NCBI RefSeq assembly: GCF_040802235.1
Contig: NC_133156.1
Span: 187,929,851 to 187,993,850, forward strand
Length of the DNA: 64,000 nucleotides
Reading direction: 5' to 3'
From: Manis javanica
Taxonomy: Eukaryota; Chordata; Mammalia; Pholidota; Manidae
This document shows positions 47,316-59,199 of this stretch, in pieces (within the stretch, counting starts at the first letter, position 1; the number at the start of each line of letters is the position of its first letter). The position numbers and the translations under genes are program-made. The notes beneath the pieces are model-generated. The model ran no database searches. It was given only the letters and a program-made list of their open reading frames with translations, and was not told the DNA's origin.

Positions 47316-50071
47316 AACTTAAGAGGTGAGTATAGGCATCTGAGACTGCCTTTTTCTTTCACTCTCCTTATACAAGGAAGCTGTCTATGGCACTCAAAAC
47401 CAGGCGCTCGTCAGCCACTTAAATGGGGCTAACCCGGCTGCCAAATCTCAAAGTCTCAAGCAAGAGGTTCCCCTGCGTCTCCCCCAGTGGATGGATCCCC
47501 AGTCTCCCTTGGGAGCTGGGAAAGTCACCTGAGTGGAGGCCAGGATTCCCTTTCAGAGGCATCTCCTCGGATACGAGGGACCAAGGAAAGCCATGGGAAA
47601 CTGCGAGAGTCTAGGCTGAGGCTGCACTTCAGCGGCTTCTCAAATGCCCGCGTGTCTGGAATCAGAGCTGACAACCCGACTGGGTATCCGTGAGGAGTGT
47701 CTCTTTCTCTGTCTCTGACTTCCAGCCTGCTTCTTCAGGCCACCCTGCCCTCTGGGTGAGGCAGGGGTGCTCTTTACTTCCTTTACACGCTCTATGTGTG
47801 CCTCTAACTTCATCAATTTCATGGAACCCAATGCTAACCACCGCAAGGTAGGAGATCTACATTTTGCTTTTGTTCTTGACTAAATGCTGTATTTTTTATC
47901 TCATAAAAATGTGCCTGGGCACCCGTTAGCCACTTAAAAGACAATTAACGTTGACTACCAGTCTTAAGTCTCAGGTGAAAGGTTTTCCCATGTCTGCCAC
48001 TCCTTGATCTCCCACCTCTGGACAGGAATGTCGGGGAGTGTCTGAGCCGATTTCCTACTTTCCTATCCTAATCTCTGGACTCGAGGGCAGACCAGGCTAG
48101 TAGACAGTGGTCCTTGGATCTCTGCTCCGGCCGATTGATCTAATGGCACTGAGTGAACCTCCAGCTAGGCTGCTGCCTATGTGAGAGTCACAGATGACCC
48201 CTGACCTCTTTGTCTCACAGGTTAGATTTCTTACAGTGGGTGACTAGCAGGATAATTCCCAGGCAGTGGAAGAAACTGGTGTTTGAGAATATAGACTCCC
48301 ACTCCATAACTGTCCATGGCAGCCTCTGTCTGAATTTTATCTTTGGCCTTAGAAAAAGTTCCCCTGCTTCTTATTCGAAGCAGTCCTCTTGGGACTGTGC
48401 ACTTTCTCCTGTGTAGTGCAAATGAAGTTTGTGAAGTAGTCAAGCTGAAAACTGAGCCCAACATGTAAATGGCTCTACTCTATTGGCCCTCTTCCTTAGA
48501 GGCAGTCATCTGGGAGTACAGCATTTCCTTTTCTGCAGCCCAGGGAAGGGGAACAGGCTTGTAACTCTGAAAGACCACTGCTCTGGCAGCGAGAAGTCAC
48601 ACAGTCCCTGCACTTATCAGACAGGCAGGGGCCTCTCAAAGAATGATCCCAAGTGTGCTATGCAAAAGCCTGTGCAGAAGAAATTAGAGTCTGGATTAGA
48701 ACTCCCAAAAGGCATAAAGTAAGAGCGCACTGGTAAAGTCCCACTAAATCCAGAGCTCTGAGGTGACTGTTGCTTAGTGGGAAGGCAAGAGGGGAATCAA
48801 GGCAAGGTGCAGGCCATGCTGGTAAGGAGTGGTTAAGTCCAGTAGGCCTGGCAGAGGAGGTGATTGACCACTGTCAACCAGGTTCCAAGGTGAGGGGATG
48901 CCCTTACAGAAAAGGACAATCAGGTGTCACACACTTGTTTTTCTCTCTCTCTTCCAGATGGGAGCATCCTATCCTCTTAAAGTTTAAAGCCAGTCACACC
49001 TCTGGCATGCATTCTAAAGAGCTGGGAGCAATTTGACCCCCAAAAACCTGAAAAAAAGTGCCTTGTCTTCTGCACACAAGCCTGGCCTCAATGCAAATGC
49101 TCTGATTAGAGAGGCTTGGCCCCTGAGAGAAGTATATAATATAATGTTATGCAGCTAATTTTTTTTGCCACAAGGAAGGAAAGTGGTTAAAAGTCCTGTG
49201 GACTACTAAAATATAAAACTGTTTTTCTAAATCCTTTTATTGGAAATCTATTCTACTTATTGGGTTCATCATTATCCTCAAAAATTGGGAGGTTTTTAAA
49301 CTAGACCCTCTGAGACAGAAGAAATGTATCTCCTGCAATACAGCCTGGCTTAAATCTTTTAAAAGAGAAGAATGCTTAAAGAGAGGCTTGACTTTGTCAT
49401 GTTTATTGAAGGTTTTATAAATAATCTAGCATGGTTGTTAAGAATGAGTGAACTTTAGTAACTGAACTTCTTGATTGCTAAGATGTTGAGTTAAGAACAT
49501 CTCACACCCTGCAAACTTCCCAAGCCTCCAACAACGATGGACTAAGAGTGTTTTTCATTGATGTGATCACCTAGCCTCCATTTTTATACCATCTCTTGGT
49601 TTAGAAGATGTAATTTGGCATACCAAATCTTAACCAATTTTACTCAAAAGGCCTTAATACTGAAGTTAAACTAATGTACCAAGCAGTTATACAAAATAGA
49701 ATGGCACTAGACATCTTAACAGCAGCACAGTGTGGGACCTGTGTGCCCAACAAGTTGAGTGTTGTGTGTACATTCCAAATTATTCACAAAAGTCTCTGAT
49801 TCACTCCGGGACCTCCAAAGGCAAGTCTAAGCTACATCAGGCCCATGGACTACTACTACCATATGGAGCTGGGTTTCTAAATCCTTTTGAAGCCATAAAA
49901 CTGCAAACGGTGATGGAAATGGAACCCAAGATAGAAGTGCCCATCTTCCGAGGCCTCTCAACTGACCAGTGATGGAGACCTAGCTGCACCCTTTACTGCG
50001 CCCCCTCTCAGCATGAAGCAGCCAGTTATTGTTGCCCCCTTTCCCTAGCAGCAGCTAGGGTCTCCGTCTGT
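47316..50071 (+). pseudogene. Deleted internal region of class I ERV
   Basis: About 2.75 kb lies between the primer site and the polypurine tract, far short of the 6-8 kb expected for gag-pol-env. A leader follows with a splice-donor-like AGGTGAGTAT at about 47324-47333. No reading frame longer than about 90 residues is present, and I could not identify gag, protease, reverse transcriptase or integrase with confidence. Only the env transmembrane part is recognisable (49681-49972). The provirus is defective, and most of its coding region has been lost or was never present in this copy. Confidence 0.75.
49681..49972 (+). pseudogene. Env transmembrane-subunit remnant with frameshift
   Basis: A frame through 49685-49760 contains the motif QNRMALDILTA, the hallmark of the conserved heptad and immunosuppressive-type region of class I ERV transmembrane Env. 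Near 49755 the match continues in another frame with ECCVYIPNYS, containing the conserved cysteine pair. The change of frame shows a small indel, and stops follow. The upstream fusion peptide and surface subunit were not recognised. Non-functional. Confidence 0.7.
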
Positions 50072-50082
50072 AGAGGGGGGAA
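50072..50082 (+). promoter_or_regulatory. Polypurine tract
   Basis: AGAGGGGGGAA directly precedes the TG that opens the 3' LTR, the position where plus-strand DNA priming occurs in retroviruses. Confidence 0.88.
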
Positions 50083-50797
50083 TGAGACAGGGACCATGGC
50101 CTTAGACAAAGTAGGGTGAGGGCCTCCGAAAAAAACACAGCAAGGTGAGATTTTCTCTGGCCTGCTGGGGGAGCCAGCTTATTTTTCTAACTTTACCCAG
50201 GTGCTGCTTTTCTTCCTCCAGCCTTAAACAAATGATTTGCAACTTGGGCAATATAGCAAGCAAGCCCAAAACAACATACTAAGAACAGTAAGGATTCCAT
50301 CCTAAAAATAAGATTGCATCTTAAAATCCAATTTGTTAAAAAGTAACTTTCTTAACATACTCTTTAACAAACAGACAATAACTCAGCCCATCTTGGGAGC
50401 AAAGCAGGCAGTCTTGAGTGATATGCTCCCATCTAGGGAGCAACGCGGGCAGCCTTGAGTGATATGCTCCCAGACTAGTAAGCTGCTATGCTGGGAGGAA
50501 ATCAGAGCAGTAAATTTCTTATAAATAACCAGACGACTAATAAGAAACTTAATGTCTCTTCAAAGATAAACATTTGGGGACCACTTAGCAGGTGTACATC
50601 CCTAGCCCTTTGTCTCTCAAGCACCTATAAAACCCCTAGACAACACACTACTCCAGGGCTATCTTGTCCCTTCCTGGAGTGAGCCAAAAATTCTGTCCTT
50701 TCATTTTATCTCTAAATAAAAGCCTCTGCCCTGCTTCCCTACCTTGAATGCTTGCAAAGTTAATTCTTCAGCTCTGTGAACAAGAACCCCGACATCA
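50083..50797 (+). mobile_element. 3' LTR of class I ERV provirus
   Basis: 715 bp, TGAGACAGGGAC to CCCCGACATCA. Promoter TATAAAA at 50626-50632 and AATAAA at 50715-50720. It is longer than the 5' LTR mainly because a 41-bp block is tandemly doubled at 50395-50476. Followed by ACCC, matching the left flank. Confidence 0.88.
50395..50476 (+). repeat. 41-bp tandem duplication in the 3' LTR
   Basis: Units 50395-50435 and 50436-50476 both run from GGGAGCAA to GATATGCTCCCA plus a few bases, with several differences between them. The 5' LTR has a single unit near 46930. Confidence 0.9.
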
Positions 50798-50804
50798 ACC
50801 CCAC

Positions 50805-51195
50805 CTACAAACCACCTGCTTCCACATCCTCCTGCCTTTCTCCATCCCCTACCATTTCACCAGAAGTATTCCCCATACTGTCTCAGATTTTGCCCTTCAC
50901 CTGTGTCCTGGATTACTCTACTGTTACCACCTCAGGGACCTCTATCTGTAAAGCTCTCCTCTGTCTCTCCAACATTTCCCTCTCTACTGACATCTTGAGA
51001 TATATTTTCTTATCTTCAGTCTTAAACATTTCCTCACTACCATATCCACTTTGGACATTTACCATGCTCTTCACAGTCAAATCTCCTGAAGAAGTATCTA
51101 ACTCACCTCTTTCCTCACTTCCCACTTATTCATTCTTTTCCTATTTGATTTCTCTGAGCATTTTACACCATGAACCACACCATTTTTTAAATTCA
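50805..51195 (+). mobile_element. L2 LINE fragment, reverse-transcriptase region
   Basis: Pyrimidine-rich sense L2 (CCCTACCATTTCACCAGAAG, CATACTGTCTCAGATTTTGC, TTACCACCTCAGGGACCTC) from the part leading into the L2 RT domain. The 142-residue frame 50776-51204 is this relic and not a gene. Confidence 0.7.
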
Positions 51196-51204
51196 TCCAT
51201 TTAA

Positions 51205-51900
51205 AGAGTACACCTCAATGATTTTTAGTATTCACATATGTTCAACCAACACCACAAATTTAGAACATTTTCATCACATCACAAAGAAACCCAACACATT
51301 TAGTTGTCACTCCCTTTCTCCCTATCCTTCCCTACCATCCGAGACAACCATTAATCTACTTTCTTTCTGTATAGATTTGCCTATTCTAGACTTCCATTTG
51401 AATGCAAGTACATTATATGTGAACTTCTGTGACTGGCTTTCTTTACTTAGCATAATGTTTCAAGCTTTACCCAAGTTATTTCATTCCTTTTTATGGACAA
51501 ATAATATTCCATTGTATGGATATACATTTTGTTTATCCATTCCTCAGCTGATCAGCATTTGGGTTATGTCCACCTTTTAACTATTGTGAATAAGGCTGCT
51601 ATAAACATTTGTGTACAAGTTTTTGTGCAAACATATCTTTTCATTTATCTTGGGTATATATTTATATCTTGGATATATATACCTAGGAGTGGAATAACCA
51701 GGTCATATGGTAACTCTATGCTTAATCTTTGAAGGAACTGTCATGTTGTTTTCCAAAGGAGCCTCACCATTTTACTTTCCTGCCAGCACTGTCTGAGGGT
51801 TCTAATTTCTCCACATCCTTGTCAACAGTTGCTATTATCTCATTGAATCTAGCCATCCTAGTGGGTATGAAGTGGTTTCTCATTGTGACATGCCATTCTT
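51205..51900 (-). mobile_element. L1M 3' UTR and ORF2 tail, antisense
   Basis: ACATATGTTCAACCAACACC, ATAATATTCCATTGTATGGA, TTGTTTATCCATTCCTCAGC and GTGGTTTCTCATTGTGACAT occur in antisense L1M order. Confidence 0.82.
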
Positions 51901-53464
51901 CTTGAATATAAATGATTCCCTTGGCTTCCATGAAGCTACACTTTTAGGATCAAAATATAATTTTCAAATTTTTAAGTTTTCTTACACAAATCTAAAATTA
52001 AAATGTGTCAAAATTTAATCAAGTCATTAATTACTGAAGAAGCCTGTAAGATGATAAAGTAGGTTCATAGAGTATTTTGAGAAACTAGGTCTGTTCAGGT
52101 TCCTGGACCCAATTCAAACGTGTGTTTTGTGGAAGACAGTTCTCCCATGAATAACACCTAGCAATTCTCAAATGCCAGCAGGGTATCAGAGAACTCAACT
52201 GAATCTGACAGTATCTGCCTGGAGCAGCACCAGATTCCCCAGGTTAAGAGCTCAGTCCTACGAAACTCCCTCCTTCCCCGGTACTCCAGAGGAGAGTCAC
52301 ATACTCTCCAGGCTGTTGCTTCTAGGTACAGAATGGAGGTTCTGACAGTCTCCCCCTAGGTTCAGTTAATTTGCTAGAAAGGTTCACAGAATGTAGGAAA
52401 ACATGTTTACCAGCTTAATGAAGGATACAAGTTAATAGTCAGATGAAAAGATATATAGGGCAATGCCACAAATAAAGGAACTTCTATCCTTGTAGAGCTT
52501 GGGGCCTGGCTCTGGCACATGGAAGCATTCTGGTTCCCTAAGTGGGGAAGCTCTCTCTGAGACAGCGAAGCAAGATGTAAAAAGGGAACAATAAACTCTT
52601 CTCTAGGGATTTTGTGAAGGCTTCATTCCATACTCAAGACTGACTAAGTCCTTGGCCACTGGCTGATTCAACCTCCAGCCCAGGGGTTGGAGGCCACCCT
52701 CTAATCACATGGTTGGTTTCCCTGGCAACCAGCCCCTGCCCTTGGGTCAAAAGTCTCCTCATTAAATAACCTTTTATTAACCATTTCACCTTTATGGCTC
52801 TGAAGTGTTTTCAGGAAATATGGATGAAGACTAAATATATCTGAGAAATATATTTTTGTCATCTGAATAACCAAATATGTATTTCTTATAAATCACTATT
52901 TCACACTAGGGTCTATATAATCCTTTAAAAAAAACCTCTTAGAATATAACTGCTAGGTTAGAGATAAAATTAGTTAATGTCCTACAGGGTAAACTATAGG
53001 TATAAAACTAGCATAAACTGTAACTTTTGAGGTTACCAGGTGGCAGGTTGGAGGCAGCTTATACAAACTGATGGTTAAATATTTGGGAATGTTGCAAGCC
53101 AGCCCTTCTTCCCCCAGCCAGTTTACCAGTGTGTAACTGATGTTATCATTTCTACTGGAAAGAAATTATTTGAATCTCTATCAGGCGCAAATGAACAGGA
53201 CATGATTTTACAGTCTTGGCCTTTAATTAACAATAAAAAGTAAAGTCAAACAATGGTACATTCTCCTTGAATACCGAATCATCCTTGGGTGAGCCTATTA
53301 AACAGTGCTTTACCATGACATCAAAAGATCATGCGATCATCCTCTCCACCTCATTTTCCAGTTTTGGACAATTTTTCTTAATATTAATTTTCCTCCAACC
53401 TCTCTAGCTCCTCCTTTTTCAATCTTCTTTATGGGCTTCTTTTCTACCACTTTTCCCTAAATAA
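51901..53464. other. Intergenic DNA, probably ancient LTR material in part
   Basis: 52050-52800 has the look of an old LTR (phrases such as TAGAGCTTGGGGCCTGG and GTCTCCTCATTAAATAACC), with uncertain family and strand. 53030-53150 contains another unassigned repeat-like block. No gene. Confidence 0.35.
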
Positions 53465-53785
53465 CAGTGCTCTTCAAGATTGTATCTTCAGGGATTATCC
53501 TCAGTTCAATTTTCAATTCTCTCTGTCTTCCCCCTTACTTACCTAATTAACTACTACCTTTAACCTGTCTTGTTCAAATAAGCCTTCCCCAACTCCCCAG
53601 GTAAGATCAGCTTTCCCTCTTTCAGAGTATTTACCACAATTCTAATAAACAATTCATTGTGTAATTAGTTGTTTAATGTCTGACTTTTCCACTAGACCAT
53701 AAACTCTATGACAACAGGGAACATCTTATTACTTCTAGCCCTCATAGTTTATATAGTTATTTGTTGAATAAATGAATGAGTGAAT
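53465..53785 (+). mobile_element. L2 LINE 3' end
   Basis: ATAAGCCTTCCCCAACTCCC, AGAGTATTTACCACAATTCT, CCATAAACTCTATGACAACA and TTGTTGAATAAATGAATGAG make a clear L2 3' terminus. Confidence 0.82.
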
Positions 53786-54020
53786 CAATGGAGAAAAAAA
53801 TTAATGATGTAATTAATTATTGTGTATAAAACAAAAATCACTATATAAAGCAGAGGTCTTGATCCCAGATTTTTTTTAAAAAGTTGATTTGATCACTTAT
53901 AAATCAAACATTTGGAAATAACTCCTCTTCCTTAATTTAAATTTATTTAAAACCAGAATCAAGTCAACCTGTTTGATCACAAGTCTGTACGCAGGTAGAA
54001 GTATACTCTAGAACTGGTTT

Positions 54021-55349
54021 TGTTAGGCAGGAAAATAGATATGAGCAGGGTGGAAAGAGAATATGGCCAAAAAAGCCCACTAAAAACACCCAGAATTAAT
54101 CAGTTAAAGCTCAAAAAGCCAGGATTATCTTGGCCTGGAATGTTTGAATATTCCCCAGATAAAGGAGGGCACTTTAGCATAGCCCATGTCTTTATTGTGT
54201 TAATCATGCAGGCCCAGTTTATTTTTTAACTTTACCTATATGCTCTTTTTTTTCTCCTTGGGCCCTAATCAAGTAATTTGCAACCTAGGCAACTAATTTA
54301 GCATGCAGGCCCAGCCCTAAACAACTTAGCAAAAGGCAAAAAGGATTCTATTTTTAAAGATAAGATTGCATTTTAATATGGAGGAAATTAAGAAGTAAGG
54401 TATATAACTCAGCCCACCTTTGGGGCTGGGCAGGTGTTCTTGTTTGATATGCTCCCAGACCAAGATGCCAGTTATCTCAGGGAGAAATCAGAGCAGTATA
54501 TTTCTTGTGTTAAGTTAATGTTAAATATTTAGAAACCACTTAACAAGTATGCAGCCCCAGCCCTTAGTCACATTCCTGATGAATCCTTAAAAGGGGGAAC
54601 CCCCAACCTTTCAGGGCGCTCCTCTCTCTGAGGTTGCCCCTCTCTCTGCTGTTGCCCCTCTCTCTGAGGTCGCCTACACTTTCTAAGTGAGTAATTTTTT
54701 AAATCTTAAACTTTTCCTAACCTTTAGAAGCACCTCTTCTTTGGGGCAGCCCACACTTCCCTTTCTCCAAGTGTGCTCCTTTTTGCCTTAAATAAACTTC
54801 TCACTTAAGCTATTGTCTCTGCGCCTTTCCAGTGGTATTTTTATTTATTTGGTAAGGGTTTTTGTTACTTTGTTTTGTCATTCTAATCCTCCAGATTTTG
54901 TCTTAAACCTTCACTCTCTTTTTCCTATCTCAGACAAGTAGGGAGGGGCTGCTGAGAGCTGGGACCTGGATTTCCAAATTACCGTCGCCTAGGTGACCAG
55001 GAACTGCAGTTTACAGTCATGTTGTTTAGTAGCCTGCCTGAAAGTCTCCATTCTTCACCTATAAAAAGTTCACAGAACATAATCTCACTCCATCCTGTGC
55101 TCTGTGGCTCCCCCAAAGCCTGGGGTGGTAGGGACTCAGTTCCTATGCTGTGCAGACCCAAGCAAATGCTGGAAGCCAGGTGACACTGGCTTGAAGAGTT
55201 AGCAGGGGTGTGCTCCATGCTGAGTAGCTTTTCAATGAACTTACTTTATTATTCTATTGTGTCATTCCCTAACACTCTCTCTTTAATGAATTCCTCGCTC
55301 ACCTCATACTCTGACTTCCCTGCCTCTCCGAACTGAACTCCCCCTAACA
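54021..55349 (+). mobile_element. Large solo LTR, 1.33 kb, with 4-bp target duplication
   Basis: The ends form a perfect 7-bp inverted repeat, TGTTAGG at 54021 and CCTAACA ending at 55349, flanked by GTTT on both sides (54017-54020 and 55350-55353). An AATAAA motif lies at about 54791-54796 after TGCCTTAAATAAACTTC. Part of the U3 (the GATATGCTCCCAGACCAAGA and GAGAAATCAGAGCAG region, about 54455-54495) resembles the LTRs of the 46608-50797 provirus, which suggests related class I elements. There is no internal retroviral sequence. The 4-bp duplication is usual for gammaretrovirus-like ERVs. Confidence 0.82.
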
Positions 55350-55589
55350 GTTTTGCTATCATTAGGTAACTATTTGAAGCTCATGTTATGGTAGCTTAGT
55401 ATGGAGGCTCATTTGTCATCCTTTTTAAAGCTTTGAGAATGTTAGATCATGATTTCAGGTATATAATCTTTCAATCTCACAGTGTTTTTTATCTCAGAAA
55501 AGAAAAAGAAAAAATGATCACTCTGAAGCATAGTAGTGAAGAGCAATCCCCTCCCCAACTCCCAGCCAATTAGCTTACATGTCTGCTGC

Positions 55590-55900
55590 TTTCCCTCTCT
55601 CCAGTGCTCCAGCCTTGCTGATATTTCAACAAATTCTCAAATACACCATGTTCCTTCTTGCCAAGGACCTCTGCACATGCTATCTTATCCTCCCATTCTC
55701 ACTTCTCCATTTCTTCATCAAGCCAAACTTACCATTTTGCCTCAATTCAAACACAAATTCCTTAAAGATGCTTTTGCTGACCTCTGCCAAGTAGGTGAGG
55801 CACCCCAGTTATATGCTGCCATAGCATGCTATATTCATCTATCACACCATATTTTGCTATTATAATTACATATCCTTAATCATGTAATTACTTAATTTTT
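55590..55900 (+). mobile_element. L2 LINE fragment
   Basis: CCTTCTTGCCAAGGACCTCTGC, then the CATCAAGCCAAACTTACC and CTTAAAGATGCTTTTGCTGA blocks, match the region near the L2 3' end. Frames 55536-55865 and 55579-55794 belong to it. Confidence 0.7.
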
Positions 55901-56879
55901 CCCAAGGTGCATATTTTTCACATATTTATGAGACAATCTATATAGCTTACTCTATACATTAACATGACTTTACTATTCCATTGCTGTCATCAACATAAAT
56001 TTACAATTCCAGGAAACTCTTCACCAGGAAGATTATAAATGACTTTTTTGTTAATTACTGGATTTTCTTGAAAGACACATCAGCTCTTCAAAATAGAGCA
56101 TCAAATGACAAATTATACTCCAAGATACAGTCATTTGCCTCAATTGCTGTGTCTACCAATCCTATGCTATTTTATCATGATCCTTATCCAACGCTAACCA
56201 CGACTTCCTTCTTGCCCCAGTGAAAGACTCACTGTAGACCTGACTTTGAAAGTTCAATAAACAGCCCAATTCAAGGAGATAACTCACTTCCAATCCAGTG
56301 GGCCCCTTGCTCTACCGTTGCACTATTGCCTCCTGTCAAAAAGATGCAAAAGATTTTTCCTAGTATAAGTGCCAGTTAACAAACCCAGATGACCTCATCA
56401 TGTGGACCGACCCCCTTAACGCCCCTCTATGCCTTTTCCTTAGCATAGACGGAATCTTTTATTTCAGTGACAAGTTCAGTTCACACTGGGCCCCTCTTCC
56501 CTATTGCAACAGTTGTTAGAATGAAGTCTATCTTACTGCATTAGCTAGTGTCTGGCTTTATCTGTTTTCTGTGCTGATTCAGAAGTGGGACAATTTCTGG
56601 TAGTTCTAGACCTTCCACACCAGGGCAGCTTTAAACCTGTCTTTGAACTGTACAGCACAGCCTGTCTTCCTCCTTCTCTACCCTACCCCAAGCCCCTCCT
56701 CTTCAGTTCTCTGACTTTGTGGGGGCTTGGTTCCCAAGCTAGCAGGTGAACTAGATATCTATTTTAGGGTCACTTTTAGCTCCTCCTTTCCCACCACACC
56801 TTCAGATTCTATCTCCTTCTTTCTGGAATCTCCTCTCTCCATTCTGGATGCAATGGCCCTAGGTTAGGACACATCATCT
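55901..56879. other. Intergenic DNA, no gene recognised
   Basis: Unassigned sequence; 56380-56780 is moderately GC-rich. No coding frame of note. Confidence 0.4.
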
Positions 56880-57735
56880 CTTGTTAAAGAATCTAATTCC
56901 CTCTTAACTAATTTCCTATCTCTAGTTTCCACAGAACTCCAAAGTGCTCCTTTTAAAACCTTGTGCTGATTACCTAACATTCCTTCTCAGAACTTTTCTT
57001 GGCTCTCCACTGTCTACTGAATAAAGTTGAAGCTCCTTAGGCATTTGGGGCTCCTCATGGTCTCACCTTAACCTGTATATCTCCTACCTCATCTCCCATG
57101 GGACCTGTGATCTCTATTCCCTAAATGTATGTGCTTCTAGGGTTATCCTCACATTCTCTTGTCATTCTGGGATACAAGGCTCCCTCTCCCCCATTTCTGC
57201 CAATGATCAAAATTTTATTATTTTTCAAGGTCTAATTCAAATTGCACCTCCATCATGAAAGCATTCCCAATAGTCTGAGTTGGAATTTTTTCCCCTTCGG
57301 TACTTCCACATTCTATCATTTTTTTGAATGTCAGGTTCACAATACAGGTATAATTTATATACAGTTAAATTTGCCCCTTTTAGGTGTATAGTTCTATGAG
57401 TTTTGACAAGCATATACATTTGAGTAACTAACCATCACCACAATCAAGATACAGAGTATTTCCATCCAACCAAAAAGTTCCCTTGTGTCTTCTTTGCTAA
57501 CAATTCCCTCTTCCCATTCCGAGATCCTGGCAGTCACTGATCTGATGTCTGTCCCTATATATCTCATATCATTTAAATTTATTTTTGCACTTTCCCCTAT
57601 CGGCCTTGTTTGTGTACTCAGCTTTCTCTCAATGGGTTTTAATCTCCTTGCAGAGAGCTGTAATCTATCATCTTTGTATTCCTCATAACCCAAACACATT
57701 TATTACATGCTGGGACATAAATATTTGATAAATGA
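56880..57735 (+). mobile_element. L2 LINE 3' portion, split by an L1M insertion
   Basis: L2 landmarks (GGCTCTCCACTGTCTACTGA, GGGGCTCCTCATGGTCTCAC, TTCAAGGTCTAATTCAAATT) run to about 57295. The L2 3' end resumes at 57615-57735 (TAATCTCCTTGCAGAGAGCT, AAATATTTGATAAATGAAAA). The gap is filled by an antisense L1M, so the L2 is the older host of the insertion. Confidence 0.75.
57325..57600 (-). mobile_element. L1M 3' UTR, antisense, nested in L2
   Basis: GTCAGGTTCACAATACAGG, AAATTTGCCCCTTTTAGGTG, AACCATCACCACAATCAAGA and TGGCAGTCACTGATCTGATG in antisense order. Confidence 0.8.
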
Positions 57736-57806
57736 AAAAGGGAAAAAAAGTGAAAGCAAAGAAGAAAGGAAAGAAGAAGAAAAGAAAGAAAAGAATGAAA
57801 GAGCAA
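57736..57806 (+). repeat. GAAA-type purine tract
   Basis: A-rich purine tract with irregular GAAA and GAAAG words, probably an expanded tail after the L2 end. Confidence 0.8.
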
Positions 57807-59199
57807 ATGGACAAACAGCGCTAGAAGAGTTCTGATTCAACAATAGGGCAGCCAACACGGTTTATGCTAATTTAATGATTTATTTTGTTATTCATCTGAA
57901 CTATAAAAGTAGCTACTCTTAAACACCTAAACATAAAATATATTGAAGGTTGAATAAGCAAAACTGACATTAAGTCTGGGAAGGAAGTTTTAATGTAAAT
58001 GCCATGTAAGTGTAGTAAGGGGCAGGAAATAACCCCCTGCCCCCATCCTTGCAAGTCTGATCTCCTTGCAGATTACAATTTAAGTAATATGTAAGGCCTT
58101 TGTCCTTGGTATGTTGCAGGGACACTTGAAACTGTCAGGTTAGTAAAGGAGAAAGGTAATTAACTTGTATCAAGTGCTCCAAAAATCACAGTATTACATG
58201 CTTTATAATCAGTTTTAATTCTCACAACTATACTGTCACTTAAATCAGAAATCATGTCTCATCTTTGTTGAGAAAATAGGTAATTAAAGAAAGTTTAGGG
58301 GTATTCTTCCCAGGAGAATGACTGGTTAAAAACTGTATTTTTGGCTCAGAATGAGTTCTTTGGAGATTTTGAGTTTTTCTTCTGTGAAATCACAGAAAGT
58401 AAGAAGGGACAAGAATACAGGGTAATGAACACTTTTTGATGTCTATCAATTCATGCAAGGTTTTCCGGTCATGTTCATGGTCAACTGAAATTACCACGTT
58501 CATTTCAGAAACCAATATAATGTGAAGAAACTCTAGTGTACTGTTTATGGTTGTCAATTAAGCACATGATGAATTTTGGGGGTTGAGGTGTAGTTAGTAA
58601 ATGGGTCGAAATAATAACTGCCTTCTTTCCATATTTTGGTGTCAAGGGAATTTTGCAGACACTCTTGGGAGATAATTTTCTTGGCTCTTAGAACAAGTTG
58701 GAAGATAGACTTTAGACAGTGTATTATACCATGCCCTTGGTAATTAAATAACCCAAGATAATGTGTTAAAATTTAGTAGAGATTTAAATTTCTGAGCTGA
58801 TTAAAGAGAGCTGTTAAAACCATAATGTTTTTTAAAACTCTTGGGAGTTTCTAGGCATTATATAGTGACAAACTGCACGTTTCTATTGCTTATTACTTTA
58901 CAATCTTGCAGATCAGCTCAGCACTAAATAACAACTAAAATTAAGCATATGTACAATTCAGTTTGAAGGCTGGGACTAGGGCATAAGTTCTAGAATTTTT
59001 GGTCCGACTCTGGGCTGTGTCCCGTCCACAGAATGTGGAACCATCATTGTAAGTTGTGGAGTGGTGATAAAAGTGCTGTTAAAGTGAGTTAAACCTGGCT
59101 GTGTGCAAATGGCCTGGGACAAGAAAAGAGAAGCAGTTAATTCACTCTGAGGCTACCGCAATATCCATACAGAGGTTAATCAGACCAGGGCTGGAAAGG
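57807..59199. other. Unique-looking DNA upstream of the CpG island
   Basis: Apart from an antisense MIR at 58155-58285, no repeats or coding frames were recognised. As the stretch just upstream of the RAB1A promoter, it is the most likely place for proximal enhancers. Confidence 0.45.
58155..58285 (-). repeat. MIR SINE, antisense
   Basis: TTCTCACAACTATACTGTCA and the decayed TGAGAAAATAGGTAATTAAAG block resemble antisense MIR. Confidence 0.5.

Noticed and set aside
47487..47693. Possible gag frame after the primer-binding site
   Set aside because: Only 60-70 residues in competing frames, with no matrix, capsid or zinc-knuckle motif visible.
50776..51204. 142-residue frame just after the provirus
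   Set aside because: Pyrimidine-rich L2 remnant. It begins across the LTR border, so it cannot be an ERV gene.
51901..52800. Possible old LTR
   Set aside because: General resemblance only; I could not find matching ends, a polyadenylation signal in the right place or a family name, so it is described as unassigned.
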